Shown here piece by piece: positions 7,258-16,821 of a DNA stretch of 64,000 nt; position 1 is the first letter of the stretch, and each line of letters begins with the position of its first letter. Where the stretch lies: contig JACRMH010000016.1 of NCBI GenBank assembly GCA_016219545.1, positions 1 to 64,000 of the forward strand, written 5' to 3'. The notes under the pieces are model-generated. The model was not told where the DNA came from. It ran no database searches and saw only the letters and a program-made list of their open reading frames with translations. This DNA is from Chloroflexota bacterium (GTDB lineage: Bacteria > Chloroflexota > Anaerolineae > Anaerolineales > Villigracilaceae). The position numbers were made by a program, and so were the translations under genes.

Positions 7258-7773
7258 TCAATTCAATTCGATCCAGAACCTGCCAAATTTTTTACCGTCG
7301 GTACTTTCTCCTTCACTCTCAAGGACTCCACCATTCGCTTCAATGACTTTTATGGATGCAGAGTTGTCCATATCTACTGTGAGCATGGCTCTTTTTTCAC
7401 CGAGTTTCTTTAACTCTGCTAAAGCCTGACGCAGTGCTTCGCGGGCGTAACCTTGTCCGCGCTTATCCTTGCGGATGTAGTAGCCGATGTGTCCTCCGCG
7501 TTCTTTCAGGCTTTCGTTGAGGTAGTGTCGCATCCGCACCATTCCAATCGCTTCTCCGGTTTCATCTATAACCCAGAAGACCGTTTGCAAGACATGCTCC
7601 GGCAGTAATTTTGTAACATCGGTCATTTCAATACAGCGTTGAACATACTCAGACAAAGTCAGTTCACCCTTGTGGACTGGCGTACCGCCGAATCCATTTT
7701 CACCTGCGCCGAGGTCTGCGATCAGTTCAGCAAGACCGCGCGGCAGGTTGGCGGACACTGCTTGCAATTTCAT
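7258..7773 (-). CDS. GNAT family N-acetyltransferase
   Basis: A 171-residue acetyltransferase. The acetyl-CoA loop motif RKDKRGQGYAREALRQAL (R-x-x-G-x-G/A) is clear, preceded by the beta strand GGHIGYYI and followed by MLTVDMDNSASIKVIEANGG, as in RimJ/YkkB-like members. The substrate is unknown; similar proteins acetylate small amines or antibiotics. It is convergent with the focA unit and ends just past the shared hairpin. No operon partner is evident. Confidence 0.8.
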   Translation of the reverse strand: MKLQAVSANLPRGLAELIADLGAGENGFGGTPVHKGELTLSEYVQRCIEMTDVTKLLPEHVLQTVFWVIDETGEAIGMVRMRHYLNESLKERGGHIGYYIRKDKRGQGYAREALRQALAELKKLGEKRAMLTVDMDNSASIKVIEANGGVLESEGESTDGKKFGRFWIELN

Positions 7774-7849
7774 GAGTTTTGAATCCTTGTTGGGTTATGG
7801 TTCATAAAAAATTAAATAACGCAAGTTGCTATCTTGATATTGAAAAAAC

Positions 7850-7971
7850 GTGTCTCCCTGAGGGAGCGTGCTTTTCGTGACCGAAGCATCTCTGCTAACC
7901 ATATCAGAGATGCTTCGGGGCACACCTGCCTTGGCGCGCGGTCCAGGGAAAAACGCCCCTCAGCATGACAC
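7850..7971. repeat. Dispersed inverted repeat, family B (copy 1)
   Basis: Ends GTGTCTCCCTGAGGG and CCCCTCAGCATGACAC form imperfect terminal inverted repeats, with an inner CGAAGCATCTCTG / CAGAGATGCTTCG hairpin. Related to 20879-20996 and 30181-30274. The 7774-8061 gap holds no gene; the short frame across it is composed of this repeat. Confidence 0.6.
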
Positions 7972-8061
7972 AACGGTAGTATGGTAGCGACGTGGGTTCT
8001 TATGTTATTGCCGCCCCGAAGATTGCTCGTTTTGCGAACCTTCGGGACGGCTAAGTTCCAA

Positions 8062-9324
8062 TTACTTGTGTAAATTCTTTGCAGCAATAAAGCTAAGTCC
8101 CGACTTCGTTAGATCCCAGGCAGAGTGATTACAAGCTGCCACTTTATCAAGGAAGTTCATTTGGAGGTTGTCCCAATCGCCAGATTCGACGACTTCCTTC
8201 TTCTCACGGAAGTAATCGAGGATGTCGGATTGATGAGTGCGGGTCACATCCACTTCGGGGTCGCCGCCTTCGTGTTTCGCCGCAATGTTGGCGACATGGT
8301 CGGCCAGTTCAACGAGTTCTGCGCGGCGGTTGTAAGGTTGAATGACGATGCTTTTCTGCGGTTCGGTGATGTGATGCTCGAAGCGGATGACCTTCTCAAA
8401 GCCAAGTGATTTCCTAAAGTCGCTGGTCAGTTCCATCGTCTGGTTGTTGACCGAGTTCGACCAGTTGAAACCAATTAACGGGGAAGTGCCATCGTCACGA
8501 CTCAGCAACTTCGCCATCGTCATGATCCACAAGGCGTTGTAGGGATTGTCCGCGCCGAAGAAAACCGAGATCTTGAATTGGATATCCACGCCCAAGCGAT
8601 GGAGCAGGAAGCCCAAGAGAATTGTCCCGGCGTTGAAATTTAACACATGCTGAACGCCGTAGTTGGTGTAGTAGTACAGGAATTCATCCAGCCATTGGAG
8701 GGCGTGTTCATTGGGTTGACCAATGCCGCCAAAGTAACCAGTGATGGTGGCCGGGCCGCCGAGATGCGGATTGGAACCATCGGTTCCTTTAGTGTCGAGC
8801 GTTTCCACGAAGGATGCGCCGATAATATCCAGCGCTGCCACAATGGCAGGCAAGTCGCCATCAGCTTCGGATTCTTTCATATTGCGGACAGCGATAAAAC
8901 GCCCGGGCATGAGAGTTTGGTTGGCTATGGCTTGCTCAGCCATGACACGCACCCAGGGGAAATATTGCAGTGCGGATACTTCCAGCGTGACCGCGTATTT
9001 ATCTTTGAACTTGGTTTTCTTTGCAGCATCGCCTAAAACTTTTTTGCGGTAATCGGCGACAGAAATGAACGCGCCTTTGTTGCGCTGTTCGATCAGCCAA
9101 TTCATATCCTTGATGTACTCAGGATTCTTCGCTTCAACCAGCTTGAATAAATTATCCATCTTGCGTGAGGCACGATGTTTTTTGTTGATCTCGGCGGGCG
9201 TACCATATTTTGCGACCACAGCCAGAAAATCTTTCATGACCTGTGAATCGGGGTCAAGCAAAACAGAGTTGAACGCCTTGAGTTTATCGGGCGAGATCTT
9301 GAGTGATTTTTGTATATTTGACAT
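8062..9324 (-). CDS. Conserved protein of unknown function
   Basis: A 420-residue soluble protein that I do not recognise. The ATG at 9324 (MSNIQKSLKI) has GGAG close upstream; the longer frame reads through a dispersed repeat and is rejected. It has a basic helical N-terminus of about 110 residues. A probable alpha/beta enzyme core follows, with Gly-rich strand ends (GGPATITGYFGGIGQPNEHA), aromatic helices (WLDEFLYYYTNYG), an FGADNPYN loop and an RFEHHITEPQ motif. There is no signal peptide or membrane segment. It follows panB on the same strand with an 85-base repeat between, so co-transcription is plausible. Conserved His, Asn and Glu in Gly-rich loops suggest a TIM-barrel-like enzyme, but this is a guess. 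Confidence 0.6.
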   Translation of the reverse strand: MSNIQKSLKISPDKLKAFNSVLLDPDSQVMKDFLAVVAKYGTPAEINKKHRASRKMDNLFKLVEAKNPEYIKDMNWLIEQRNKGAFISVADYRKKVLGDAAKKTKFKDKYAVTLEVSALQYFPWVRVMAEQAIANQTLMPGRFIAVRNMKESEADGDLPAIVAALDIIGASFVETLDTKGTDGSNPHLGGPATITGYFGGIGQPNEHALQWLDEFLYYYTNYGVQHVLNFNAGTILLGFLLHRLGVDIQFKISVFFGADNPYNALWIMTMAKLLSRDDGTSPLIGFNWSNSVNNQTMELTSDFRKSLGFEKVIRFEHHITEPQKSIVIQPYNRRAELVELADHVANIAAKHEGGDPEVDVTRTHQSDILDYFREKKEVVESGDWDNLQMNFLDKVAACNHSAWDLTKSGLSFIAAKNLHK

Positions 9325-9341
9325 GGTAGTCTCCAAAGTAT

Positions 9342-9426
9342 CATGTCGTTGCGAGGAGCGCTCTTGCTCTTTGCGACGAAGCAATCTCAAGTGTCGGGCG
9401 AAGAACATCGCCCTCGCAACGACATG
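9342..9426. repeat. Dispersed inverted repeat, family A (copy 1)
   Basis: Perfect 15-base terminal inverted repeats, CATGTCGTTGCGAGG and CCTCGCAACGACATG, with the family core GAAGCAATCTC. Related to 43558-43656, 50593-50681 and a part copy at 14042-14072. MITE-like in size. Confidence 0.75.
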
Positions 9427-9430
9427 GCAT

Positions 9431-10288
9431 TTACTTAACTAATTTCTTCAATTCCTCAAATTCATCATCAGGCATTCCGAAATAATTTTCCTGCATGGGG
9501 AATTTTCCGCCGATGACTTCATCGTGATAGGACTTTAATCCATTGAGAATGACTTCGCCCGCGTTGCCGTAGACTTTTGCCATCTTCGGTTTGAATTTGG
9601 GATACAGTCCAAACATATCGTGATAGATCAAAAGTTGACCATGTGCATCGGGACCGGAGCCAAGGCTCATGATGATGCAGTCACTCACGGTTTCGGTGAT
9701 GAGTTTGCATAATCTGTCAGGCACCAACTCTAGCAAAATACAGAATGCGCCTGCATCACGCAAGGCGATGGCATCATCGAGGATCTTCTTTGCCAGCGAA
9801 GCAGATTTCCCTTGTAAGCGGAAGCCGCCCAAGGCGGAGACAGACTGAGGTGTGAGTCCAAGATGACCGATGGCGGGAATCCCCGCATCCACAATTCCTT
9901 TGATACGGTCGGCCATGGCCGCGCCGCCTTCAAGTTTGATCGCATCACATCCACACTCGGCCATGAATCTGCCGGCGTTGCGAATCGCATTTTTCACAGA
10001 ATCCTGATACGTCATATAGGGCATGTCGCCGACCACAAAGGCCGTCGGTGCTCCGCGACGCACAGCCTGCGCATGGCGGACCATGTCGTCCATCTTCACG
10101 GGCAGAGTTGAGTCGAAGCCGAGCATGGTCATGCCCAGGCTGTCGCCGACCAGGATCATTTCAATGCCGGCCTGCTCCTGCAAATATGCAGTGGGATAAT
10201 CGTAGCAGGTCAGCCAGGTGATGGGTTCTTTATCGGCAACTTTTTTGAACAGGTACGGCAAAGTGATCTTCTTGCGTGCTTCTGTCAT
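9431..10288 (-). CDS. panB: 3-methyl-2-oxobutanoate hydroxymethyltransferase
   Basis: A 285-residue TIM-barrel enzyme transferring a hydroxymethyl group from methylene-THF to 2-oxoisovalerate, the first committed step of pantothenate synthesis. The family blocks are present: TCYDYPTA, LVGDSLGM (metal site), HAQAVRRGAP, VVGDMPYMTY, AIKLEGG, GHLGLTPQSV and the late LGSGPDAHGQ. Length is normal. AAAGGAG stands six bases upstream of the ATG. panC and panD are not adjacent; the next gene on the same strand is an unrecognised protein. Confidence 0.92.
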   Translation of the reverse strand: MTEARKKITLPYLFKKVADKEPITWLTCYDYPTAYLQEQAGIEMILVGDSLGMTMLGFDSTLPVKMDDMVRHAQAVRRGAPTAFVVGDMPYMTYQDSVKNAIRNAGRFMAECGCDAIKLEGGAAMADRIKGIVDAGIPAIGHLGLTPQSVSALGGFRLQGKSASLAKKILDDAIALRDAGAFCILLELVPDRLCKLITETVSDCIIMSLGSGPDAHGQLLIYHDMFGLYPKFKPKMAKVYGNAGEVILNGLKSYHDEVIGGKFPMQENYFGMPDDEFEELKKLVK

Positions 10289-10401
10289 TCTTTCTCCTTT
10301 TTATAGGGTATGAAACAAGTATAGATGCGAACCCCAATTGATTCAACTGACAAAAATCACTGTTTCATCTTCTTTCTTCGTGGTATCCTAAAAGCCCGCC
10401 C

Positions 10402-12153
10402 ATGCACATACTCCGCCTACGCTCCTTCATCAAGCCCTATTTGGCGCAGATCCTTTTTTCTGCGCTCAACCTTTTTACGTTGACCGCCCTGAGTTTATAT
10501 GTCCCGCGCATTATCCGGGATGTAATTGACCGGGGATTGACCCTGCGCGAAAGCGGATTCCTGATCCGCTCGGCTCTTCTCCTGCTGACGCTTGGTCTGG
10601 TGACCGCGGCATTAGCGGCGCTTCAGCGTTATGTCTCCGAGTGGATCGGCGCGCGCGTCGGCTATGACTTGCGCAACCACCTCTATGACCATATCCAGAA
10701 TTTATCCTTTTCTTATCATGACCACGCTCAAACAGGACAGTTGATCTCGCGTTGTATCGAAGATGTCCGTTCGGTGCAGACCTTCATCGGCGGTTCCATC
10801 GTTGAGTTGACTCAATTGGTTTTTGTTTTGGTTGGCGCGCTTGCGATCATGTTCACCTCAAGCTGGAAGTTGACTCTCATTGCCGTCCTGCCGATCTTCC
10901 CTTTGGTGTGGATGACATTTGTCTTCGGCGATCTGGTGACCAAATTATTTTTCAAAGTGGATACTGTCCTTGGCGATCTCTCGGCGCGCTTGCAGGAGAA
11001 TGTGACCGGCGCACAAGTTATCCGCGCCTTTGCGCGCGAAGAACATGAGATCGAACGTTTTGATGCAACCAACCGTGAGTATTACCACGCGCGCGTATCT
11101 GTCATCGGCGCATGGTCAAAGGTGATGCCGACCACCGATTTTCTGGTGACGCTATGTACCATTCTCATTCTCTGGTTCGGCGGACGCATGGTCTTAGCTG
11201 GGACATTGACCGTCGGCGAATTGGTCGCTTTTAATGCGTATGTGTTGATGTTGGCCGCGCCTGCCCAGCAATTAACCATGCTGGTCAATGCTGCGGGGGA
11301 AGCCAGCGCGGGCGCACAGAGAGTACTTGAGATTTTGGATACCCCTTCTGATATTGAAAGCCCGGCAGACGCCATTCAACTTTCCACATTGCGCGGCGAA
11401 GTGGAGTTCCGCGACATTGGGTTGAAATATCTAGAGGAGACGAAATCTTCATTGGCGGGAATCAATTTGAAGGTGGAGCGGAATCGGCTTGTCGCTTTGA
11501 TCGGTAAAACCGGGTCTGGTAAAACGTCTCTGGTGAATCTCATCCCGCGCTTTTACGATGTGACCGATGGCGCGGTTCTGGTGGATGGACAGGATGTTCG
11601 CAAAGTGGACCTTGCCTCTCTGCGGAAACAGATCGGTATTGTTCTGCAAACTTCGCTGTTATTTTCAGATACCATCCGTGAAAATATCGCATACGGACGC
11701 CCCGATGCAACCGAAGAGGAGATCATCGAGGCTGCGAAGGCCGCGCAGGCGCATGAATTCATCGAAGGATTCCCCGAAGGCTATCAGACGATGGTGGGCG
11801 AGCGCGGTATCACCCTCTCAGGCGGACAGCGCCAGCGCGTGGCGATTGCGCGTGCCCTGTTGATGGATCCGCGAATTTTGATCCTGGATGACTCTCTTTC
11901 CAGTGTGGATACTCAAACCGAAAAATTAATTCAGGAGGCTTTGGACAATCTGATGGAAGGGCGCACTACATTCGTCATTGCGCACCGCCTCAGCACCGTC
12001 CGCCGCGCAGATATGATCATCGTGATGGATCAGGGTCGCATCGTCCAGCGCGGCACGCATGACGAGTTGTTGAAACAAGGCGGCTTATACAAAGAGATCC
12101 ACGACCTCGAATTAACCCAAAACCACCTGACACTTGACACTTCGACACTCTGA
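10402..12153 (+). CDS. ABC exporter subunit A (degenerate Walker B site)
   Basis: A 583-residue half-transporter: six transmembrane helices (about residues 10-310) fused to an ABC ATPase domain. Walker A is IGKTGSGKTS, the signature is canonical LSGGQRQR, and the switch is IAHRLST. The residue after Walker B is Asp instead of the catalytic Glu (LILDDSLSSVD). The next gene has the reverse pattern, so the two probably form a heterodimer of the TM287/288 or BmrCD type, with one catalytic and one degenerate ATP site. Such pairs export drugs, lipids or peptides; the substrate is unknown. The stop codon is seven bases before the partner's ATG. Confidence 0.9.
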   Translation: MHILRLRSFIKPYLAQILFSALNLFTLTALSLYVPRIIRDVIDRGLTLRESGFLIRSALLLLTLGLVTAALAALQRYVSEWIGARVGYDLRNHLYDHIQNLSFSYHDHAQTGQLISRCIEDVRSVQTFIGGSIVELTQLVFVLVGALAIMFTSSWKLTLIAVLPIFPLVWMTFVFGDLVTKLFFKVDTVLGDLSARLQENVTGAQVIRAFAREEHEIERFDATNREYYHARVSVIGAWSKVMPTTDFLVTLCTILILWFGGRMVLAGTLTVGELVAFNAYVLMLAAPAQQLTMLVNAAGEASAGAQRVLEILDTPSDIESPADAIQLSTLRGEVEFRDIGLKYLEETKSSLAGINLKVERNRLVALIGKTGSGKTSLVNLIPRFYDVTDGAVLVDGQDVRKVDLASLRKQIGIVLQTSLLFSDTIRENIAYGRPDATEEEIIEAAKAAQAHEFIEGFPEGYQTMVGERGITLSGGQRQRVAIARALLMDPRILILDDSLSSVDTQTEKLIQEALDNLMEGRTTFVIAHRLSTVRRADMIIVMDQGRIVQRGTHDELLKQGGLYKEIHDLELTQNHLTLDTSTL

Positions 12154-12160
12154 CACATTT

Positions 12161-13951
12161 ATGACAATCACCCCTCCCGCCTACGTTACCCAGTCCGAAG
12201 AACTTTACGACAAAGCGCTTGACCCGCAAGTTGCAAAGAGGTTGTTTGCTTTCCTCAAACCTTATGCATGGAAGATGGTCCTCTCTTCAGTCCTGATGCT
12301 TGGCGCGACGATCTCTTCTGTGATCGGACCTTACCTTGTCAAAGTGGCCATTGATGATGGACTCGTGGCGGGCAACCTCATTGTTTTGCGCAATGTCGTG
12401 TTGATCTATCTGGGCGCAGCCATTGTGCGCTGGGCTTTTATTTATCTGCGCGTGAACATCATGGCGCAAGTGGGGCAGTCTGTTATTTATGACATGCGCA
12501 AGTTGTTGTTCGAGCACTTGCAGAATCTGTCGCTAAGTTTTTACAGCCGCTATTCGGTGGGACGGGTCATCACGCGTGTTATCAATGACGTGGAGACTCT
12601 GCGTGAGTTCATCACTTGGGCTGTACTTGCTATTGCACGTGATTTGTTCATGATCGTCGGCATCATCATTGCCATGCTGGCTTTGAATGTAAAACTTTCC
12701 CTGCTTACGTTCACTACGATTCCGTTGATGATCCTGGCGACTTACATTTATCGCCGCAGTGCGCGGTTTGCTTACCGCAGAGTTCGTGCAGCGGTTTCCT
12801 GGGTTAATTCTGTGCTGGCGGAAAATATCAATGGGGTGCGAGTGGTGCAGGCCTTTACTCGTCAGCGCCACAATTATGGATTGTTCCGCGATTACACCAA
12901 TAAATATCATTTGCAAACTGCCATTCATGCCGCGAAAGTGGCCGCATCCTTTTTGCCGGTTGTGGATGTCCTCGGTGCGCTGGCAACTGCGGCAGTGGTC
13001 TGGATCGGCGGCACGGCTGTGTTGGGCGAGTCTATTACGGCGGGCGTGCTGGTCGGGTTCGTGTTGTACATTGACCGCTACTTTGAGCCCATCCGCGATC
13101 TGAGCCGCCGCTTCGATACACTTCAATCCACGATGGCGGGCGGCGAGAGGATCCTCGCGCTGCTGGATACGGAGATCGAAGTTCAAGATGCAAAAGATGC
13201 CAAAAAATTGGGATCAATTCGCGGCGAAGTCCGATTCGAAAATGTCTCCTTCCATTATTCCGATGACCCGACTCTGGTCCTCGATCAAATTGATCTGGAT
13301 GTCCACCCCGGTGAGACAATCGCCTTCGTGGGAGAGACCGGCGCCGGAAAGACGACCATCGTTAAATTGTTGACGCGCTTCCACGACCCCACCGACGGCT
13401 GTGTGCGCGTGGACGGAGTTGACCTGCGCGAAGTGACCCAGCAATCGCTCCGCAAACAAATGGGCATGGTTCTGCAGGACCCGTTCTTGTTCAACGGCTC
13501 GGTCAAAGAAAATATTTTGTTCGGGCGCTTGAAGGCCAGTGACGAAGATGTGATCGCTGCAGCAAAGGCCGTGGGTGCGCATGATTTTATTGTGGGCTTG
13601 AAAAACGGTTATGAAACTTCGGTGGAGGAAGGCGGCGTGCTGCTCAGTGTGGGTCAACGGCAGTTGATCTCCTTTGCGCGCGCCTTGCTGGCCGACCCAC
13701 GAATTTTGATCCTCGATGAGGCCACTTCCTCGGTGGATATTCAGACCGAGCAGGTCATTCAAGCTGCTTTGGTGAAGTTGTTGAAGGGACGTACCTCTTT
13801 TGTGATCGCGCATCGCTTATCCACCATCACAAGCGCCGACCGGATCGTGGTCATTCACAATGGCAGGATCGTCGAGCAGGGGACGCATAATGAATTGCTG
13901 GAAAAGCAGGGGATGTATTTTGAGTTGTATAAGACAGGGTTTCAGGAATAA
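12161..13951 (+). CDS. ABC exporter subunit B (degenerate signature motif)
   Basis: A 596-residue half-transporter with six transmembrane helices and an ATPase domain. Walker A is GETGAGKTT; Walker B carries the catalytic Glu (LILDEATSSVD); the signature is degenerate (LLSVGQRQL, with Val replacing the first Gly). Paired with subunit A this places both weakened motifs in the same composite ATP site and both intact ones in the other. The ATG at 12161 is preferred to the frame's earlier start, which overlaps subunit A. It is co-transcribed with the upstream gene. Confidence 0.9.
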   Translation: MTITPPAYVTQSEELYDKALDPQVAKRLFAFLKPYAWKMVLSSVLMLGATISSVIGPYLVKVAIDDGLVAGNLIVLRNVVLIYLGAAIVRWAFIYLRVNIMAQVGQSVIYDMRKLLFEHLQNLSLSFYSRYSVGRVITRVINDVETLREFITWAVLAIARDLFMIVGIIIAMLALNVKLSLLTFTTIPLMILATYIYRRSARFAYRRVRAAVSWVNSVLAENINGVRVVQAFTRQRHNYGLFRDYTNKYHLQTAIHAAKVAASFLPVVDVLGALATAAVVWIGGTAVLGESITAGVLVGFVLYIDRYFEPIRDLSRRFDTLQSTMAGGERILALLDTEIEVQDAKDAKKLGSIRGEVRFENVSFHYSDDPTLVLDQIDLDVHPGETIAFVGETGAGKTTIVKLLTRFHDPTDGCVRVDGVDLREVTQQSLRKQMGMVLQDPFLFNGSVKENILFGRLKASDEDVIAAAKAVGAHDFIVGLKNGYETSVEEGGVLLSVGQRQLISFARALLADPRILILDEATSSVDIQTEQVIQAALVKLLKGRTSFVIAHRLSTITSADRIVVIHNGRIVEQGTHNELLEKQGMYFELYKTGFQE

Positions 13952-13960
13952 ACCTTTTGA

Positions 13961-14021
13961 ATAAGTGCGCTAGAGAGCGCACTACTACACCGAAAAAATT
14001 GTGTTTTGTGTAGCGGACGTT
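13961..14021. repeat. Dispersed repeat, family C (copy 1)
   Basis: AAGTGCGCTAG then GCGCACT and CTACAC ... GTGTAG make two nested dyads. A close relative lies at 56929-56988. The 13952-14180 gap holds only repeats. Confidence 0.65.
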
Positions 14022-14041
14022 CTCCCCTGGAACTGCCTGCC

Positions 14042-14072
14042 AGTGCAGTGAGCAATCTCCTCGCAATGACAT
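14042..14072. repeat. Partial family A repeat
   Basis: One end of family A (GAGCAATCTCCTCGCAATGACAT) without its partner arm. Confidence 0.6.
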
Positions 14073-14180
14073 TAATGCTATACTGTTTATGTTGACAAAA
14101 TATATGCAGGGGAATCAAAATTGTAGTTCCGCCTTCAACGGAATTTTTATATAAAATTATTATCCAAAGGAATTTGGAAT

Positions 14181-16778
14181 ATGACTCAACCAAAGAAAAG
14201 TCCAGCCAAAGCCAGGACCGCCAAACTAATAACCACCGTTGATTCAACTTTCCCCATCGTCGGCATCGGCGCTTCGGCGGGCGGACTGGAGGCGCTGGAA
14301 ATTTTCCTTGCCAACGTGCCAGAAAACAGCGGCATGGCGTTCGTCATCGTCCAGCACCTTGACCCGACACACAAGGGCATCATGGTGGAACTGCTCCAGC
14401 GTGGCACCAGCATGAAAGTTTTTCAGGTCAAGGATCGGATGCGGGTGGAGGCGAACTGTGTTTACGTCATCCCGCCAAACAAGGATCTATCCATTTTGCA
14501 CGGAGTCTTGAATCTATTTGCTCCGCTTGCCCCGCGCGGACTGCGCCTGCCAATTGACTTTTTCTTTCGCGCATTGGCCGAAGACCAGCAGGAACATAGC
14601 ATCGGCGTGATCCTTTCGGGCATGGGCACAGACGGCACGCTGGGACTGCGCGCCATTAAAGAAAAGGGCGGCAGTGTTTTTGTGCAGTCACCTGACTCGG
14701 CAAAATTTGACGGGATGCCGCGCAGCGCAGTTGACGCTGGAATGGCGGATGTGATCTCAACGGTGGAGGAATTGCCCGCCAACATCAATGCTTATATTCA
14801 CCATGCGCCGTTGTTCACCAAACCGAATATGTTGGATGAAGATCAGGCGAAAAGTTCCATCGAAAAAGTGATGCTGATCCTGCGCGCGCAAACTGGGCAT
14901 GATTTTTCACTCTATAAAAAGACCACCATCCATAGGCGCATCGAGCGTCGCATTGGTTTGCACCACATGGATAACGTCGCCGCGTACGCGCGCTTCCTGC
15001 GCGAGAATCCGCAGGAAGTGGAATTGCTGTTCAATGAATTGTTGATCGGTGTGACGAATTTTTTCCGCGACCCTGCCGCATGGGAAACCTTGAAAACCGA
15101 AGCCCTGCCGAAACTGCTTGCGAAACGCGCACCCGAACAGATTCTGCGCGCCTGGGTTCCCGCCTGTTCCACTGGCGAAGAAGCCTATTCGCTGGCAATG
15201 CTCTTTCAAGAAGCGCTGGATTCTCTTAAACCGCACAAGACCGCCCATAACTTTAAATTGCAGATCTTCGCCACCGATCTGGATCTACATGCCATCGAGC
15301 TCGCCCGCGCGGGCGTATATCCGCAAAACATCAGCGCCGATGTTTCGCCAGAACGCCTGAGCCGCTTCTTCGTCAAGGAAGAGCGCGGGTATCGGGTGGC
15401 AAAATTCATCCGCGAGATGGTTATCTTTGCGCCGCAGAACACCATCATGGATCCGCCTTTTACCAAACTCGATCTTTTGACCTGCCGCAATTTGTTGATC
15501 TACCTCACGCCTGAATTGCAGAAAAAACTTTTGCCGCTCTTTCATTACAGCCTGAAACCCGATGGGATTTTATTTCTAGGCACTTCTGAAACCATCGGTG
15601 GATTCGATGATCTATTCGCGCCAGTGGATGGAAAAATGCGCCTCTATCGGCGGCTGGAAACTGGTCAGCCCGCCCAGGCGGTCGAGTTCCCGACAGCATT
15701 TCCAAAAGCGCGTCCGAGCGCATCCGCCAAGTTGATAAAGCCGAGTGTGAATATTCAGTCGCTGGCAGACAGCCTGCTCCTGCAAACCTATTCCCCCGCC
15801 GCAGTGATGACCAACGAGAGTGGCGATATTCTATACATCAGCGGGCGCACGGGAAAATATATCGAAGCGGCGGCGGGTAAAGCCAATTGGAATATTTTTG
15901 TGATGGCGCGTGAAGGATTGCGCTACGAACTAAGCGCCGCTTTCCAAAAAGCGCTGCGCCAAAAAGAGACGGTGACGCTCAAGGATCTTATGGTCGGCAC
16001 CAACGGCGGGATGCAAAGGATCAATGTCACTATTCAGCCGATCCAGGATGCGGGCGAATTGCGCGGCATGGTGATGATCGTTTTCAACGATGTTGCCGCG
16101 CCACCCAGTGGTAAATTGAGCGTTAAGCCAGCGCGCGGACGCGGGGCCGCAGTGAAGAATACAGCGGAACTGAAACAACAACTTGATTACTCCCGCACGG
16201 AACTTCAAAATGTGCGTGAAGAGATGCAGACTTCGCAGGAGGAATTGCAATCCACCAATGAAGAATTGCAATCCACGAACGAAGAACTGCAATCCACCAA
16301 TGAAGAGTTGACCACTTCAAAAGAAGAGATGCAATCCATGAATGAGGAATTGCAAACGGTCAACAATGAATTGCAAGCCAAAGTGGATGAACTCTCACAC
16401 GTCAACAGCGACATGAAGAACCTGCTCGACAGCACCGACATCGCCACTTTATTTTTGGATAACACTCTGCGCGTGCGGCGCTTCACCGCGCAGACCAGCA
16501 AGATCACGCAATTGATCCCCGCCGACGTTGGCAGACCGATCACCGATATTGCTTCGGCGCTGCTTTATTCGCAACTGGCGGATGACGCGCGCGAAGTTCT
16601 GCGCACGCTGGTCAAAGTGGACCGTCAGATTCCACTTCCCAATGGTGATTGGTTCGGCGCGCGCATCCTGCCCTACCGCACACTCGAGAATATGATCGAC
16701 GGAGTGGTCATCACGTTTACGGATATTACGGTTTCGAAGAAGTTGGAAGCGGAGTTGAGAGCGAAGAGCAGTGGATAG
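14181..16778 (+). CDS. CheB-CheR fusion protein with coiled coil and PAS domains
   Basis: An 865-residue signalling protein. Residues about 25-210 are a CheB methylesterase domain (GIGASAGGLEAL, VQHLDP, ILSGMGTDGT). About 225-490 is a CheR methyltransferase (RIERRI, LIGVTNFFRDP, ACSTGEEAYS, IFATDLD, CRNLLIY). A PAS-like domain spans about 520-635. A glutamine/glutamate coiled coil with four near-repeats of EELQSTN spans about 660-735, and a last PAS domain covers 740-855. There is no receiver domain. Such proteins are paired with PAS histidine kinases in non-chemotactic signalling; here a large hybrid kinase starts 44 bases downstream on the same strand. The enzymatic activity in such fusions is rarely shown. 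Confidence 0.9.
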   Translation: MTQPKKSPAKARTAKLITTVDSTFPIVGIGASAGGLEALEIFLANVPENSGMAFVIVQHLDPTHKGIMVELLQRGTSMKVFQVKDRMRVEANCVYVIPPNKDLSILHGVLNLFAPLAPRGLRLPIDFFFRALAEDQQEHSIGVILSGMGTDGTLGLRAIKEKGGSVFVQSPDSAKFDGMPRSAVDAGMADVISTVEELPANINAYIHHAPLFTKPNMLDEDQAKSSIEKVMLILRAQTGHDFSLYKKTTIHRRIERRIGLHHMDNVAAYARFLRENPQEVELLFNELLIGVTNFFRDPAAWETLKTEALPKLLAKRAPEQILRAWVPACSTGEEAYSLAMLFQEALDSLKPHKTAHNFKLQIFATDLDLHAIELARAGVYPQNISADVSPERLSRFFVKEERGYRVAKFIREMVIFAPQNTIMDPPFTKLDLLTCRNLLIYLTPELQKKLLPLFHYSLKPDGILFLGTSETIGGFDDLFAPVDGKMRLYRRLETGQPAQAVEFPTAFPKARPSASAKLIKPSVNIQSLADSLLLQTYSPAAVMTNESGDILYISGRTGKYIEAAAGKANWNIFVMAREGLRYELSAAFQKALRQKETVTLKDLMVGTNGGMQRINVTIQPIQDAGELRGMVMIVFNDVAAPPSGKLSVKPARGRGAAVKNTAELKQQLDYSRTELQNVREEMQTSQEELQSTNEELQSTNEELQSTNEELTTSKEEMQSMNEELQTVNNELQAKVDELSHVNSDMKNLLDSTDIATLFLDNTLRVRRFTAQTSKITQLIPADVGRPITDIASALLYSQLADDAREVLRTLVKVDRQIPLPNGDWFGARILPYRTLENMIDGVVITFTDITVSKKLEAELRAKSSG

Positions 16779-16821
16779 TGGACGATAGACAATAATTACC
16801 AATTACCCAAAAGGAATCATT

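Noticed and set aside
7812..8087. 91-residue minus-strand frame
   Set aside because: Composed of a dispersed family B repeat; no ribosome-binding site.
16230..16370. Short tandem DNA repeats, considered as CRISPR
   Set aside because: They encode in-frame EELQSTN coiled-coil repeats of the CheB-CheR protein; no spacers.
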